64,000 bases of DNA from Methylorubrum aminovorans (GCF_022179725.1 NZ_BPRC01000003.1:62001-126000), one strand, 5' to 3'. Shown: positions 38,795-48,442, numbered from the stretch's first letter. Translations and numbers: made by a program. The notes: a model not told the origin generated them from the letters alone.

Positions 38795-41700
38795 ATGGGG
38801 GGACGGGCCGGTCAGGGAAAGCGGCTGCGTCCGGGCAGGATCCTGCTGCGCGCCGGCCTCGCCGCCGGCCTCTGCGCCTGGATCTCGGCGGCGGAGGCGG
38901 CCCGACTCGTCTCGGCCAAGGGAGCGCAGGCGCCGGAGGGCTACGGCCGCATCGTCCTGACCTTCGATGAGCCGGTCGCCGTCAAGGCGCGGGTGTCGGG
39001 CGCGATTCTCGTGCTCACCTTCGGCGAGGCGGTGACGGCCGGCCCCGAGCGGATCGCCGCCGGTATGCCGGACTACGTCACCGTGGTGCGGCGCGACCCC
39101 GACGGCTCGGCCCTGCGCCTGGCCCTGCAACGCCCCTACCGCCTCAACGTGCAGGATGCCGGCGAGCAGGTCTTTATCGATCTGCTGCCAGAGAATTGGA
39201 ATGGTTTCCTTCCGCCGCTACCCACCGAGGTGGTGGCCGATCTCGCCCGCCGGGCGGCGGCCGCCGAGGCGAGCCTGAAGGCCCGCAACCCGCCTCCCGT
39301 TCCGCGTCCGCTCACGCTCGAACTCGCCCGTAACGAGGTGCGGACCCGCCTCTCGCTGCGTCTGCCGGAGGGCAGCGAGGCGGCCTTCGCGCCGACCGGG
39401 ACCGGCACGCGCCTGACACTGCCCGGCACGTGGCGCATCGACGACCTCGCCCTGCGGGGGCGCCTCGCCCCGAACATCGGCCGCGTCGCCGTCGAGACGG
39501 AGGTGGGCGAGACCCGGATCGTCGCGAACCCGGCCGACGGCGTGACCCTCGCCACCGCGCGCGACGAGGATGTCGTCACCATCGACTTCCTCACCAAGCC
39601 TGCATCAGCGGAGACCGCGCCGGCATCGACGGCCATTTCTGGCAGCGAAGCGAAGGAGGAAGTGAGGGACGCCGCGAAGGAGCCGCCCCGGCCCGCCGCG
39701 CAGGCCGCCGACGCGTCGCAACGCCGTCCCACGCCGCCCTCTTCCCCGGTGACGCGCAAGGCGGGTTCGGGGCTCGTCTTCCCCTTCGCCAAGCGCGTGC
39801 CGGCGGCCCTGTTCGAGCGTGGCGGCGTCGTCACCCTCGTCTTCGCCACGACCGATCCGGTCGCCGTGCCACCGCCCGGAGCTACCGGCCTCGTGGCGCT
39901 CTCGGCGCCGCAGCGCAGCGGCGCCTTCACCATCCTTCGCTTCACCGCGCCCGGCGGACGGCTCGTCGATCTCGTGCCGGTGACCGAACCGGGCGGCTGG
40001 GAGCTGGTGACCGGCGACAGCCTCTCACCGAGCGAGAGCCTGACCGCTCAGCGCGCCCCGGCCGCGCAGGGGCGGCTCGGCGTGACCCTGCGCCTGCCCG
40101 CGGCCGGTCCCGTCGGCTGGCTCGATCTCGATGGCGAGCGTGTCGCCGTCGTCACAACCGACGGCAGCCGTCCGGCGGGTGTGGTGAAGGCGCAGCGCTT
40201 CGTCGAGTTCGAGCTGATCCCGAGCCGGCTCGGCCTCGCCGTGCTCGCCAACGCCGACGACCTCACCGTGCGGCCCGACCTCGATGGCGTGACGATTGGC
40301 CGTGAGGGAGGGAAAGAGGGGCGCGCGAGCGGTCTCGTGGTTTCCGGCGTCTCGCGTTCCGCCGACCCGCCGGTGGGCTCCGTGACGGAGCTGGTGATCG
40401 ACCGCGACGCCTGGGAAAAGGCTCAGCGCGGCGACGTGCGCGCGACGCTGCGCGAGGGCTTGGCCGCTGCCGTCGAGGCGCAGCGCCGCGACCGCGGCGG
40501 CGCGCGCCTCGCTCTGGCCAGGGCGCTGATCGCCAACGACCTCGATGTCGAGGCGCTCGGCGCTCTGAATGCCGCCGCCGCCGAGGACGTCGTGATCGAC
40601 GGAGACCGGCAGACGGTTCTGATGCGCGGCATTCTGCTCGCCCGGATCGGACGGGCCGAAGAGGCGCGCAAGCTCCTCTCGGACGAGCGGCTCGCCACCA
40701 ATCCCGAGGCTCGCCTCTGGCGCGGCTATGCCGAGGCCCTGACCGGCCGGTGGAGCGAGGCGGCTATCGCCCTGCGCGCCGGCGAATCGGTCCTGGAGCG
40801 CTACCCCGAGCCCCTCGCTTCATTGTTCCACGCCGCCGCCGCCGAGGCCGCCGTCGAGACCGGGGATTGGGAGGCGGTAACGCGCGAATCGATCGCGGCC
40901 ACCCGCGCCGCCACCGAATTCACGCGGGACCGGCTGACGCTGCTGCGGGCGAAGATGGACGAGGCGACGGGACGCGGCGCGGCGGCACTGGCGGCCTACG
41001 AGACGCTGCGGGATCAGGCGCCCTGGCCGCTGGCGGCGGAGGCGACGCTGCGTGCGGCCACCCTCGGCCACACACTCGGCAAGACGACCCTGCCCGACGC
41101 GATCGACCGGCTCGAGATCCTGGCCGTGACTTGGCACGGTGGCCCGACCGAAATCGGGACGCTCGGTGCGCTCGGCGGCCTGTACGAAGAGGCCGGGCGC
41201 TGGCGCAAGATCTTCACCACCGCGCGCCGAGCCAACACCCTCAACGCCCAGGCGCCGATCGCGCGCGCGCTGCACGAGCGCGCCATGACCGTCTTCGAGG
41301 ACCTGTTTCTCGGCCCGCGCGGGGAGAAGCTCGGCGGCGTCGAGGCGCTGGCGCTGTATTTCGACTTCAAGGACTTCGCGCCCGCCGGCCGGCGCGCCGA
41401 CGAGATCGTGCGTCGCCTGGCCGACCGCCTCGTCGCCCTCGACCTGCTCGATTCCGCCGACGAGCTGCTCCAGTACCAGATCGAGCACCGCCTGGAGGGC
41501 GCGGCCCGCTCCTCGGTGTCGGCACGGCTCGCCACGATCCGCCTGATGGAGGGCAAGCCGCTTCAGGCCCTTCAGACGCTCGACGCGACCCACCTGCCGG
41601 AACTGCCGGAGGACGTCCGCCGCGCCCGAGCGCTGCTGCGGGCTCGTGCCCTGTCCGATCTTTCCCGCACCGATCTCGCCCTGGAGACGGTCGAGGGCGA

Positions 41701-42145
41701 GACCGGGGCCGATGCCGAGCGGCTGCGCGCCGACATCCTCTGGGCGGCCCGGCGCTGGCGCGAAGCGGGCGAGGCGCACGAGATGATCCTCGGGCCGGCC
41801 TGGCGCTCCGGAAAGCCCCTCGACGAGACGGCGCGCGCCGATGTGATCCGCGCCGGCATCGCCTACGGGCTCGCGGGCGAGGCGCTGGGATTGGAGCGGT
41901 TGAAGGCGAAGTTCGCCGGGCCGATGGCCGAGGGCGCGGATGCCCGCACCTTCGCGATGCTGACGCGGCCGGACGCGCCCCGCTCCGCCGCCTTCCGCGA
42001 CGCGGCCCTGCGCGCCACGAAGGCGGAGACGCTCGCCGCCTTCCTCTCGGAATACCGCAAGCGCTATCCGGACAGCGCCGTGCCGGAGCCCGGCAGCGCC
42101 GCGACGGGCAACCGCGCCGAGGCGCCGTCCCCGCCGCCGGGCTGA
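38795..42145 (+). CDS. Large periplasmic protein with AMIN-like N-terminus and helical-repeat C-terminus
   Basis: 1116 aa. A signal peptide (about 14-35, ending SAAEA) is followed by a beta-rich region about 40-135 (GYGRIVLTFDEPVAVKARV to VFIDLLPENWNG) resembling an AMIN domain, which often binds cell wall; a Pro/Ala-rich linker (about 260-320); more beta regions; then from about 530 long alanine-rich helices with TPR-like pattern (LIANDLDVEALGALNAAA, LLARIGRAEEARKLLSD). I do not recognise a named family. It is convergent with doxX (3 bp apart) and close to fliP, but a flagellar role is only a guess. Confidence 0.75.
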   Translation: MGGRAGQGKRLRPGRILLRAGLAAGLCAWISAAEAARLVSAKGAQAPEGYGRIVLTFDEPVAVKARVSGAILVLTFGEAVTAGPERIAAGMPDYVTVVRRDPDGSALRLALQRPYRLNVQDAGEQVFIDLLPENWNGFLPPLPTEVVADLARRAAAAEASLKARNPPPVPRPLTLELARNEVRTRLSLRLPEGSEAAFAPTGTGTRLTLPGTWRIDDLALRGRLAPNIGRVAVETEVGETRIVANPADGVTLATARDEDVVTIDFLTKPASAETAPASTAISGSEAKEEVRDAAKEPPRPAAQAADASQRRPTPPSSPVTRKAGSGLVFPFAKRVPAALFERGGVVTLVFATTDPVAVPPPGATGLVALSAPQRSGAFTILRFTAPGGRLVDLVPVTEPGGWELVTGDSLSPSESLTAQRAPAAQGRLGVTLRLPAAGPVGWLDLDGERVAVVTTDGSRPAGVVKAQRFVEFELIPSRLGLAVLANADDLTVRPDLDGVTIGREGGKEGRASGLVVSGVSRSADPPVGSVTELVIDRDAWEKAQRGDVRATLREGLAAAVEAQRRDRGGARLALARALIANDLDVEALGALNAAAAEDVVIDGDRQTVLMRGILLARIGRAEEARKLLSDERLATNPEARLWRGYAEALTGRWSEAAIALRAGESVLERYPEPLASLFHAAAAEAAVETGDWEAVTRESIAATRAATEFTRDRLTLLRAKMDEATGRGAAALAAYETLRDQAPWPLAAEATLRAATLGHTLGKTTLPDAIDRLEILAVTWHGGPTEIGTLGALGGLYEEAGRWRKIFTTARRANTLNAQAPIARALHERAMTVFEDLFLGPRGEKLGGVEALALYFDFKDFAPAGRRADEIVRRLADRLVALDLLDSADELLQYQIEHRLEGAARSSVSARLATIRLMEGKPLQALQTLDATHLPELPEDVRRARALLRARALSDLSRTDLALETVEGETGADAERLRADILWAARRWREAGEAHEMILGPAWRSGKPLDETARADVIRAGIAYGLAGEALGLERLKAKFAGPMAEGADARTFAMLTRPDAPRSAAFRDAALRATKAETLAAFLSEYRKRYPDSAVPEPGSAATGNRAEAPSPPPG

Positions 42146-42148
42146 TAC

Positions 42149-42550
42149 TCAGTAGGTGCGGCGGCCGCGCTGCGCGTCGAGGCTCCACGGGCCGGGGCCG
42201 GCGAAGGCGATATAGAGGAAGACGAAGCAGAACAGGATCGCCGCATCACCGCCGTTGAGTGCCGGGAAGAAGCTCTTGGGCGCGTGGGCGATGAAGTAGG
42301 CGAAGGCCATCTGGCCGGACAGGATGAAGGCGACCGGCCGGCTGAACAGCCCAACCACGAGCAGCGCGCCGCCGACGAGTTCGAGCAGGCCAGCGATCCC
42401 GGACAGCGATAGCAGCGGCGGGTTCATCGCGCTCGGTGGGAACCCGAGGATCTTCTGCGTGCCGTGCGCCATGAAGATCAGCGCCGAGACGATCCGCAGG
42501 ACGCTCAGCATCCGCGGCGCCCATTGTGCGGTGATGCTCGTCAGATCCAT
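42149..42550 (-). CDS. DoxX family membrane protein
   Basis: 133 aa with four hydrophobic helices. RIVSALIFMAHGTQKILGFP and GIAGLLELVGGALLVVGLF, then AFAYFIAHAPKSFFPALNGG are typical DoxX signatures. Members take part in quinol oxidation or redox-stress complexes; the exact role here is not known. It follows fliP by 57 bp on the same strand. Confidence 0.9.
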   Translation of the reverse strand: MDLTSITAQWAPRMLSVLRIVSALIFMAHGTQKILGFPPSAMNPPLLSLSGIAGLLELVGGALLVVGLFSRPVAFILSGQMAFAYFIAHAPKSFFPALNGGDAAILFCFVFLYIAFAGPGPWSLDAQRGRRTY

Positions 42551-42607
42551 GTCTCGACGTCCTCTCTACGCGTCGGCCCGCACCTTCGAATCGTCGCGCG
42601 GCGGGCC

Positions 42608-43369
42608 TCACCCTCCGTAGCTTTGAATGAGGGAGCCCGCCACCAGCGTCCAACCGTCGACCAGGACGAAGAAGATCAGCTTGAACGGCAGCGCGACGGT
42701 GGCCGGCGGCAGCATCATCATGCCCATCGCCATCAGCACCGAGGCGACCACGAGGTCGATGATCAGGAAGGGGATGAACAGGAGGAAGCCGATCTCGAAG
42801 GCACGCCGCAATTCGGAGATCATGAAGGCCGGGGTGACGATCTCCAAACCGATTGCCTCCGGGCCCGCCGGAGCCGGCTGACGGGCCATGTCGAGGAAGA
42901 GCTTGAGATCCTTCTCGCGCACGTTGCGCAGCATGAAGGTCTTGAACGGCGCCGAGGCCCGCTCGAACGCCTGGGACTGGCTGATCTGGCCGGCCACCAG
43001 CGGCTCGACGCCGTTCCGGTAGGCCTCCCGCGCCGTCGGCGCCATCACGAAGGCGGTCAGGAACAGGGCAAGGCTGACCATCACCGTGTTGGGCGGCGCG
43101 GTCTGTGTGCCGAGGGCCGAGCGCAGGATCGACAGCACGACGACGATCCGGGTGAACGAGGTCGCCATCACCAGCACGGAGGGCGCCAGCGCCAGGACCG
43201 TGATCAGCGCAACGAGCTGGAGCGCCCGCTCGGTGGTGCCGCCCGCGCCGAGATCGAGGGTGACGCTCTGCGCCAGCGCTGCGCCCGAGCCGCCGATCAA
43301 CAGCAGGACGGCCAGGATCGTTGTTCTAAGGGCGAGGCGTGGCACGGGTCGGCGGGGGGAGGGGGTCAT
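42608..43369 (-). CDS. fliP: Flagellar biosynthesis protein FliP
   Basis: 253 aa from ATG 43369. A cleavable signal peptide (ILAVLLLIGGSGAALAQ) is followed by the FliP/SctR core: TSFTRIVVVLSILRSALGTQ, PPNTVMVSLALFLTAFVMAP, PAFMISELRRAFEIGFLLF and VLMAMGMMMLPP. FliP forms the export-gate pore of the flagellar type III apparatus. No other export-gate gene is adjacent; neighbours are doxX and fabI. Ends with the family-typical LVAGSLIQSYGG-like tail. Confidence 0.95.
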   Translation of the reverse strand: MTPSPRRPVPRLALRTTILAVLLLIGGSGAALAQSVTLDLGAGGTTERALQLVALITVLALAPSVLVMATSFTRIVVVLSILRSALGTQTAPPNTVMVSLALFLTAFVMAPTAREAYRNGVEPLVAGQISQSQAFERASAPFKTFMLRNVREKDLKLFLDMARQPAPAGPEAIGLEIVTPAFMISELRRAFEIGFLLFIPFLIIDLVVASVLMAMGMMMLPPATVALPFKLIFFVLVDGWTLVAGSLIQSYGG

Positions 43370-43436
43370 CGCGGGCCGCACCCTGAGACGTGATTCGGCC
43401 GCGCACAAGCGACGCGACGACACGCTTCCCGCGCGA

Positions 43437-44273
43437 TCACACCTCGTCGTCGCCGACGACGCCCGCCTCGTCCTGGGCCTGAAGCACCGCGGGCCGCGGC
43501 ATGGAGATAATGTTGTAGCCCGAATCGACGAAGTGGATCTCGCCCGTCACGCCGCCCGACAGATCGGACAGGAGGTAGAGGGCGGAATTGCCGACATCCT
43601 CCAGCGTCACCGTCCGGCGCAGCGGCGCGTGCGCCTTCTGGTGATTGTACATCAGCCGGGCATCGGCGATGCCGGCGCCGGCCAGCGTCCGCATCGGACC
43701 AGCCGAAAGGGCGTTGACGCGAATGCCGTCGGGGCCGAGGTCGCTGGCGAGATAGCGCACCGAGGCTTCGAGCGCGGCCTTGGCGACGCCCATCACGTTG
43801 TAGTTCGGCATCACGCGGGTCGAGCCGGCATAGGTCAGCGTCAAAAGCGAACCGCCCCGCGGCATGCGTGCGGCCGCCCGTTGGGCGATCTCGGTGAAGG
43901 AGAAGCAGGAGATCGTCATGGTGCGCGAAAAGTTCGCGCGGGTCGTGACATCGACGTAGCGGCCCTTGAGCTGCGCCTTGTCCGAGAAGCCGATGGCGTG
44001 AACGATGAAGTCGATTCCGTCGGGGAAGCGCTCGTCGAGGGCGGCGAAGGCGGCATCGACGGTGCCGATGTCCTCGACGTCACAGGGCAGCACGATGTCG
44101 GAGCCGACCGAGGCGGCGAGCGGCGTGACGCGGCGGCCGAGCGCCTCGCCCTGATAGGTGAAGGCGAGTTCTGCGCCCTGCCGGTGCAGGGTCTTGGCGA
44201 TGCCCCACGCGATCGAATGATCGTTGGCGACCCCCATGATGAGGCCGCGCTTGCCCGCCATCAAACCCGTCAT
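43437..44273 (-). CDS. fabI: Enoyl-[acyl-carrier-protein] reductase (NADH)
   Basis: 278 aa from ATG 44273 (ATG 44261 possible). FabI features: GVANDHSIAWGIAKTLH, the Tyr-x6-Lys pattern in YNVMGVAKAALEASVRYLAS, and NALSAGPMRTLAGAGI. Catalyses the last step of each elongation cycle. It lies downstream of fabB on the same strand, but a terminator and about 450 bp lie between, so it probably has its own promoter. Confidence 0.96.
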   Translation of the reverse strand: MTGLMAGKRGLIMGVANDHSIAWGIAKTLHRQGAELAFTYQGEALGRRVTPLAASVGSDIVLPCDVEDIGTVDAAFAALDERFPDGIDFIVHAIGFSDKAQLKGRYVDVTTRANFSRTMTISCFSFTEIAQRAAARMPRGGSLLTLTYAGSTRVMPNYNVMGVAKAALEASVRYLASDLGPDGIRVNALSAGPMRTLAGAGIADARLMYNHQKAHAPLRRTVTLEDVGNSALYLLSDLSGGVTGEIHFVDSGYNIISMPRPAVLQAQDEAGVVGDDEV

Positions 44274-44725
44274 TCTCAAACCCGCACGCCTTCGGCCCGG
44301 CGCCTCGGCGCCCTGTGCGAGGCTTAGCCCGCCGGGCGACGGCCTGTCCACGCGTGGCGCCGAATTGCGCACGGCGTCGCGCGAGATGCCCGGCACGAAA
44401 AAACCCCGGCGCGGGCGCGACGGGGCCTGACAATCGGTCGGGTTGCGAGGAGCGCGGGGCTCAGAAGTAGCCGCGGGTCCCCGACTGTGCGTCGTCGATC
44501 AAGGCCTGCTTGGCACGCACGCCACGGTCGCGGCAGCGGCGATGCCAGTCACGGTGATCAGGGCGAGGGCCATCAACATAATGCTAACCTGCTTATCGAG
44601 GCAGGAACGCGGGTGCAACTAGTCGGTTCCACCGATCCATCAGATGAAGGGTCGGCTTATGCTTAGCCATTGCTTCGCAGTTGCGAAGGGTGCAGTGCCG
44701 CGTCGACGAGGCCCCGTGACGACGC
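44274..44725. other. Intergenic region between fabB and fabI
   Basis: 452 bp. Holds a strong minus-strand terminator at 44398-44425 and probably the fabI promoter. A possible 26-codon hydrophobic peptide (minus strand, about 44503-44580, beginning MLMALALITVTGIAAAA) can be read but has no strong support. Confidence 0.45.
44398..44425 (-). terminator. Intrinsic terminator upstream of fabI
   Basis: On the minus strand CCCCG-N12-CGGGG is followed at once by TTTTTT (plus-strand A-run 44398-44403). It would stop transcripts coming from fabB or the spacer before fabI. Confidence 0.75.
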
Positions 44726-45952
44726 TCACGCGTCCGGATGCTTGAGCACCAGCGTCGCGTTGGTCCCGCCGAAGCCGAATGAGTTCGACATGACGTGGCC
44801 GAGCTGCACCCCATCCCGGCGCTGGCGCAGGATCGGCATGTCGGCGAACGCCGGATCGAGCTCGTCGATATGCGCGCTCTCGCAGATGAAGCCGTTGTTC
44901 ATCATCAGGAGCGAGTAAATCGCTTCCTGCACGCCGGTCGCACCGAGAGAATGCCCGGTCAGCGACTTGGTGGCCGAGATCGGCGGGCAGGATTCACCGG
45001 CACCGAACACCTCGCGGATCGCCTCGATCTCCTTGTCGTCGCCGACCGGCGTCGAGGTCGCGTGCGGGTTGATGTAGTCGATCCGGGCGCCTTTCAGGTC
45101 TTCCATGGCCTGGCGCATGCAGCGCATGGCGCCCTCGCCGGAGGGGGCGACCATGTCGTGCCCGTCGGAGGTGGCGCCGTAGCCGGCGACCTCGCCGTAG
45201 ATCCGCGCGCCGCGGGCCTTGGCATGCTCGTACTCTTCCAGCACCAGGACGCCGGCGCCGCCGGCGATGACGAAGCCGTCCCGGTTCACGTCATAGGCGC
45301 GCGAGGCGCGGGCCGGCGTGTCGTTGTAGCGCGAGGACATGGCACCCATGGCGTCGAACAGGACGGAGAGCGTCCAGTCCAATTCCTCGCAACCGCCGGC
45401 GAAGATCACGTCCTGCCGGCCGCCGCGGATGATCTCGGCAGCGTTGCCGATGCAGTGATTCGACGTCGCGCAGGCCGACGAGATCGAGTAGTTCACGCCG
45501 CGGATCTTGAACCACGTGGCAAGCGTGGCGGACGCGGTCGAGGACATCGCCTTGGGCACCGCGAACGGCCCGACGCGCTTCGGCCCCTTCTCGCGGGCGA
45601 TGGCCGCGGACTCGACGATGGTGCGGGTCGAGGGACCGCCGGAGCCCATGATGATGCCGGTGCGGTCGTTCGAGATCTCGCGCTCTTCGAGCCCGGCATC
45701 GCGGATCGCCTGATCCATGGCGATGTGGTTCCAGGCGGTGCCGCCGCCGTGGAAGCGCATGGCGCGGCGATCGACGACGCCTTCCGGATCAATCGTCGGC
45801 GCGCCCGCCACCTGGCTGCGGAAGCCGTGCGCGGCCTGCGCCTCGGCGCGCGCGATCCCGGAACGGGCCTCGCGCAGGGAGGCCAGAACCTCCTGGGTAT
45901 TGTTGCCGATGGACGAGACGATGCCCATCCCGGTGATGACGACACGCCGCAT
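44726..45952 (-). CDS. fabB: 3-oxoacyl-[acyl-carrier-protein] synthase I
   Basis: 408 aa. Triad: Cys161 in [16 protein letters not shown], His in [15 protein letters not shown] and His in [32 protein letters not shown] ends the family pattern. The sequence block matches KAS I (FabB), required for extending unsaturated acyl chains. It follows fabA by 162 bp; the fabA-fabB pair is the hallmark of anaerobic-type unsaturated fatty-acid synthesis. Confidence 0.96.
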   Translation of the reverse strand: MRRVVITGMGIVSSIGNNTQEVLASLREARSGIARAEAQAAHGFRSQVAGAPTIDPEGVVDRRAMRFHGGGTAWNHIAMDQAIRDAGLEEREISNDRTGIIMGSGGPSTRTIVESAAIAREKGPKRVGPFAVPKAMSSTASATLATWFKIRGVNYSISSACATSNHCIGNAAEIIRGGRQDVIFAGGCEELDWTLSVLFDAMGAMSSRYNDTPARASRAYDVNRDGFVIAGGAGVLVLEEYEHAKARGARIYGEVAGYGATSDGHDMVAPSGEGAMRCMRQAMEDLKGARIDYINPHATSTPVGDDKEIEAIREVFGAGESCPPISATKSLTGHSLGATGVQEAIYSLLMMNNGFICESAHIDELDPAFADMPILRQRRDGVQLGHVMSNSFGFGGTNATLVLKHPDA

Positions 45953-46114
45953 GATGGCTCGTGCTGCTTGGCGCCGCGGCTTGTGCGGCGTTTCCTCGGG
46001 GAGGTCAGTTAGGATGATGCGCGGCCAATCTCAACCGCGCTCGAAGGACTTGTTGCTGAACCGGTGGCCGGTTCGGCAGGAAAAATCCCTCTCGATACGG
46101 GAGCGGCGGCGATC

Positions 46115-46654
46115 TCAGGACCGGAACAGCGCCACGCGCAGGTCGTTCGCCTCGTAGATGCGCTGACCGTCGGCCTCCAGCCAGCCGTCGGCGATGCCGA
46201 GCACGAGTTTGCCCTGGCGCACGCGCTTGATGTCGATGCCGTAGACGACCTGCTTGACCGTCGGCAGCACTTGGTCGCTGAACTTCACCTCGCCGACGCC
46301 GAGCGCCCGACCGCGACCCGGCGCGCCGAGCCAGCCGAGATGGAAGCCGACGAGCTGCCACAGGGCGTCGAGCCCGAGGCAGCCGGGCATGACCGGATCA
46401 TCCTTGAAGTGGCAGGGGAAGAACCAGAGGTCCGGCCGAATGTCGAATTCGGCCAGCACATGCCCCTTGCCGTGGGCGCCGCCCTCTGTCCCGATCGAGG
46501 TGATCCTATCGAACATCAGCATCGGCGGGAGCGGAAGCTGGGCGTTGCCCGCCCCGAACAGCTCACCGCGTCCGCAGGCCAGGAGATCCTCGTAGGAGAA
46601 GCTCGAAGCGCGCTGCGGAGAAGCGCCGTCGGGTTGCTGGTCGAGAGAGGCCAT
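46115..46654 (-). CDS. fabA: 3-hydroxydecanoyl-ACP dehydratase/isomerase
   Basis: 179 aa from ATG 46654. The hot-dog fold with catalytic His and Asp is visible in [23 protein letters not shown], and [13 protein letters not shown] follows, as in FabA. It dehydrates 3-hydroxydecanoyl-ACP and isomerises trans-2 to cis-3-decenoyl-ACP, giving unsaturated chains. It is divergent from irr, the same arrangement seen in rhizobia. Confidence 0.95.
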   Translation of the reverse strand: MASLDQQPDGASPQRASSFSYEDLLACGRGELFGAGNAQLPLPPMLMFDRITSIGTEGGAHGKGHVLAEFDIRPDLWFFPCHFKDDPVMPGCLGLDALWQLVGFHLGWLGAPGRGRALGVGEVKFSDQVLPTVKQVVYGIDIKRVRQGKLVLGIADGWLEADGQRIYEANDLRVALFRS

Positions 46655-46958
46655 GGATGACGTACGGGTCCTCAGTGACGGACGGGTCCGATTCCGGAGA
46701 GCGAACGGGGCGTGACGGAATGGGCGCCTCGTTAGCACAGGCTTTCCGCGCTCACAAAGCGCCCCGACAAAGCGCCCTGCCGTGGCCATCCTTGCAAGGA
46801 CACGGTTGTTAGCTCAACGCGCGACGACCCGGGAAGAGCCATGCGTCCTCCACGTATCAAACCGGGCCAAGGACCTGTACGGGTTGCCGCAGGGCTTCAA
46901 CATCCGTATAATTTCCTTCGCTATACTCATTCTAAATAAGTGGGAATCGTTCCCAGCA
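46655..46958. promoter_or_regulatory. Divergent fabA-irr control region
   Basis: 304 bp with no gene. The right third is AT-rich and contains the irr promoter (46884-46912) and a TTCTAAA half-site at 46930-46936, matching one arm of the rhizobial iron-control element TTTAGAA-N3-TTCTAAA; the other arm is poor. Confidence 0.45.
46884..46912 (+). promoter_or_regulatory. Candidate sigma70 promoter of irr
   Basis: TTGCCG (46884-46889), 17 bases, then a perfect TATAAT (46907-46912), 46 bp before the irr ATG. Confidence 0.55.
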
Positions 46959-47459
46959 ATGTCCGATCTGATGCCACTCCAGGCCGTGCTGAACGCCCGG
47001 TCCCTTTCGCCGGTCGATGGTGCCGGGCGCCGGGGCTGCCCGCTCTCCGACCTGCGCGACCGCCTGCGCCGGGCCGGTCTGCGTCCGACGCGTCAGCGCC
47101 TGTCGCTGGGCTGGCTGCTGTTCGGCCGCGGCGATCGTCACCTGACGGCGGAAATGCTCTACGACGAGGCGATGCGCGCCAAGGTGCCGGTCTCTCTGGC
47201 GACCGTCTACAACACGCTGCATCAGTTCACCGAGGCGGGCCTGCTGCGCCAGCTCGCGCTGGACGGGTCGAAGGCCTACTTCGACACCAATCCGAGCGAG
47301 CACCACCACTTCTTCCTCGAGGAAGAGGGCGAGGTTCTCGACATGCCGGAATGCGGCATCTCGGTCGATTCGTTGCCCGAGGCGCCCGAGGGCATGGAGA
47401 TCGCCGGTGTCGAGGTGATCGTCCGCCTGCGCCGCCGCAAGGCGTCCGGCCGCGCCTGA
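46959..47459 (+). CDS. irr: Iron response regulator Irr (Fur superfamily)
   Basis: 166 aa from ATG 46959. Winged helix (LRPTRQRLSLGWLLFGRGD, then VSLATVYNTLHQFTEAGLLRQ) and the Irr-specific triple histidine in NPSEHHHFFLEEEGEV (His115-117). An N-terminal Cys27-Pro28 (RRGCPLSD) fits the heme-regulatory motif that drives heme-dependent decay of Bradyrhizobium Irr. Irr senses iron through heme and controls iron and heme genes. Divergent from fabA. Confidence 0.95.
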   Translation: MSDLMPLQAVLNARSLSPVDGAGRRGCPLSDLRDRLRRAGLRPTRQRLSLGWLLFGRGDRHLTAEMLYDEAMRAKVPVSLATVYNTLHQFTEAGLLRQLALDGSKAYFDTNPSEHHHFFLEEEGEVLDMPECGISVDSLPEAPEGMEIAGVEVIVRLRRRKASGRA

Positions 47460-47486
47460 TTCGGCTTCCTCAGAATGCGAAATGAG

Positions 47487-47513
47487 AAGGGCCCGGATTT
47501 CCGGGCCCTTTTT
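47487..47513 (+). terminator. Strong intrinsic terminator after irr (probably bidirectional)
   Basis: AAGGGCCCGG-ATTT-CCGGGCCCTT followed by TTT lies 28 bp after the irr stop codon. The minus strand also has A/T tracts, so it can serve the convergent SH3 gene too. Confidence 0.9.
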
Positions 47514-47531
47514 CGTTGCTGCCGCTCTCGC

Positions 47532-48131
47532 CTATTCCACCCGCTCGTCGGGATAGACGCCCCAGAGCCGGCTCTGACGGATATAGCCGTCGACGTCGCC
47601 GCGCTTGTCCGGAAGCGGCACCACGAGACGGCACCACGAGCCGGTGCAGCTCTTCACGCTCCCGATCACGCCCGGCTGCAGCCGCGCCTGCTCGCCCGAC
47701 TGCTCGTCGGCCCGGGCATTGAGCGGGACGGTGGCCTTGGCCGCGTCGGCGCGCTCGCCGGAGGGCGGGATCACCACGGCGGTGCGCCGGCCCGAGAGCA
47801 ACGAGTGCAGCACCCAGCCTTCCGTCCCTTCCGAATCGCGGATGCGCCGCCAGGTCTCGAACTCGGCAACGATCTCGACCGGCAGGCCCTCGCGCTGGAA
47901 CACCCACAGGGTACGGTGATCCTTCGAGGGGCCCTCGCGCAGGTTGACGCGATTGGTCTTCAGGCTCGCGTAGCGCGGCAGGGGCAGCTTCGTCACCGGG
48001 CCCTTGCCGAGATCCGGCGCGGGGGTGGGAGGCGGAGCAGCCTCCGCGGACAGCGGTACGAGCAGGGCGAAAAGGGCCGCAAGCAGCGCGAGGCGGGCGG
48101 GGTTCGTCGGGGGCAGCTCAGGCGGGCGCAT
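47532..48131 (-). CDS. Secreted SH3-domain protein
   Basis: 199 aa from ATG 48131. Signal peptide about 12-32 (LALLAALFALLVPLSAEA). Two bacterial SH3-like units are visible: YASLKTNRVNLREGPSKDH to EGWVLHSLLSG, and QPGVIGSVKSCTGSWCRLVV to DGYIRQSRLWGVYP. Such proteins bind peptidoglycan or partner proteins in the periplasm. Pro/Ala-rich linker after the signal. Convergent with irr. Confidence 0.88.
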   Translation of the reverse strand: MRPPELPPTNPARLALLAALFALLVPLSAEAAPPPTPAPDLGKGPVTKLPLPRYASLKTNRVNLREGPSKDHRTLWVFQREGLPVEIVAEFETWRRIRDSEGTEGWVLHSLLSGRRTAVVIPPSGERADAAKATVPLNARADEQSGEQARLQPGVIGSVKSCTGSWCRLVVPLPDKRGDVDGYIRQSRLWGVYPDERVE

Positions 48132-48442
48132 CGTGCCTCGTCTCCGATCCGTGGCTCCAAAGTCATTCGTCTGGCGACGTTTCGGCATTGCGCCGGAAAC
48201 ATCGGTGGGCCGGCGCTCGGTCGGCTCTCCGGCACTGATCCATCGGGGTCAGGGCCGCATTGTGTTCGCCGACCTCTCTGCTAGAGAGGCCAGACGTCCT
48301 GCGGCGGTCCGGATGCCCGGTCCGCCACCGCTCCATCTGGCCGCGCCATGGTTAAGGGAGCGTAAGCCGGCCCTCCGCGGCAGAGCGGAGGAGTCCGTCG
48401 GCGCAGGCACGGGAAAGCGGGCCGGCGTCGTCGGGAGGGAAC
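48132..48442. other. Divergent intergenic region
   Basis: 311 bp without a supported gene between the SH3 gene and the dehydrogenase. It contains the inverted repeat CCTCTC-TGCTA-GAGAGG (48273-48289). Confidence 0.4.

Noticed and set aside
44503..44580. 26-aa hydrophobic peptide upstream of fabI (minus strand)
   Set aside because: Too short, weak ribosome site; noted in the intergenic entry only.
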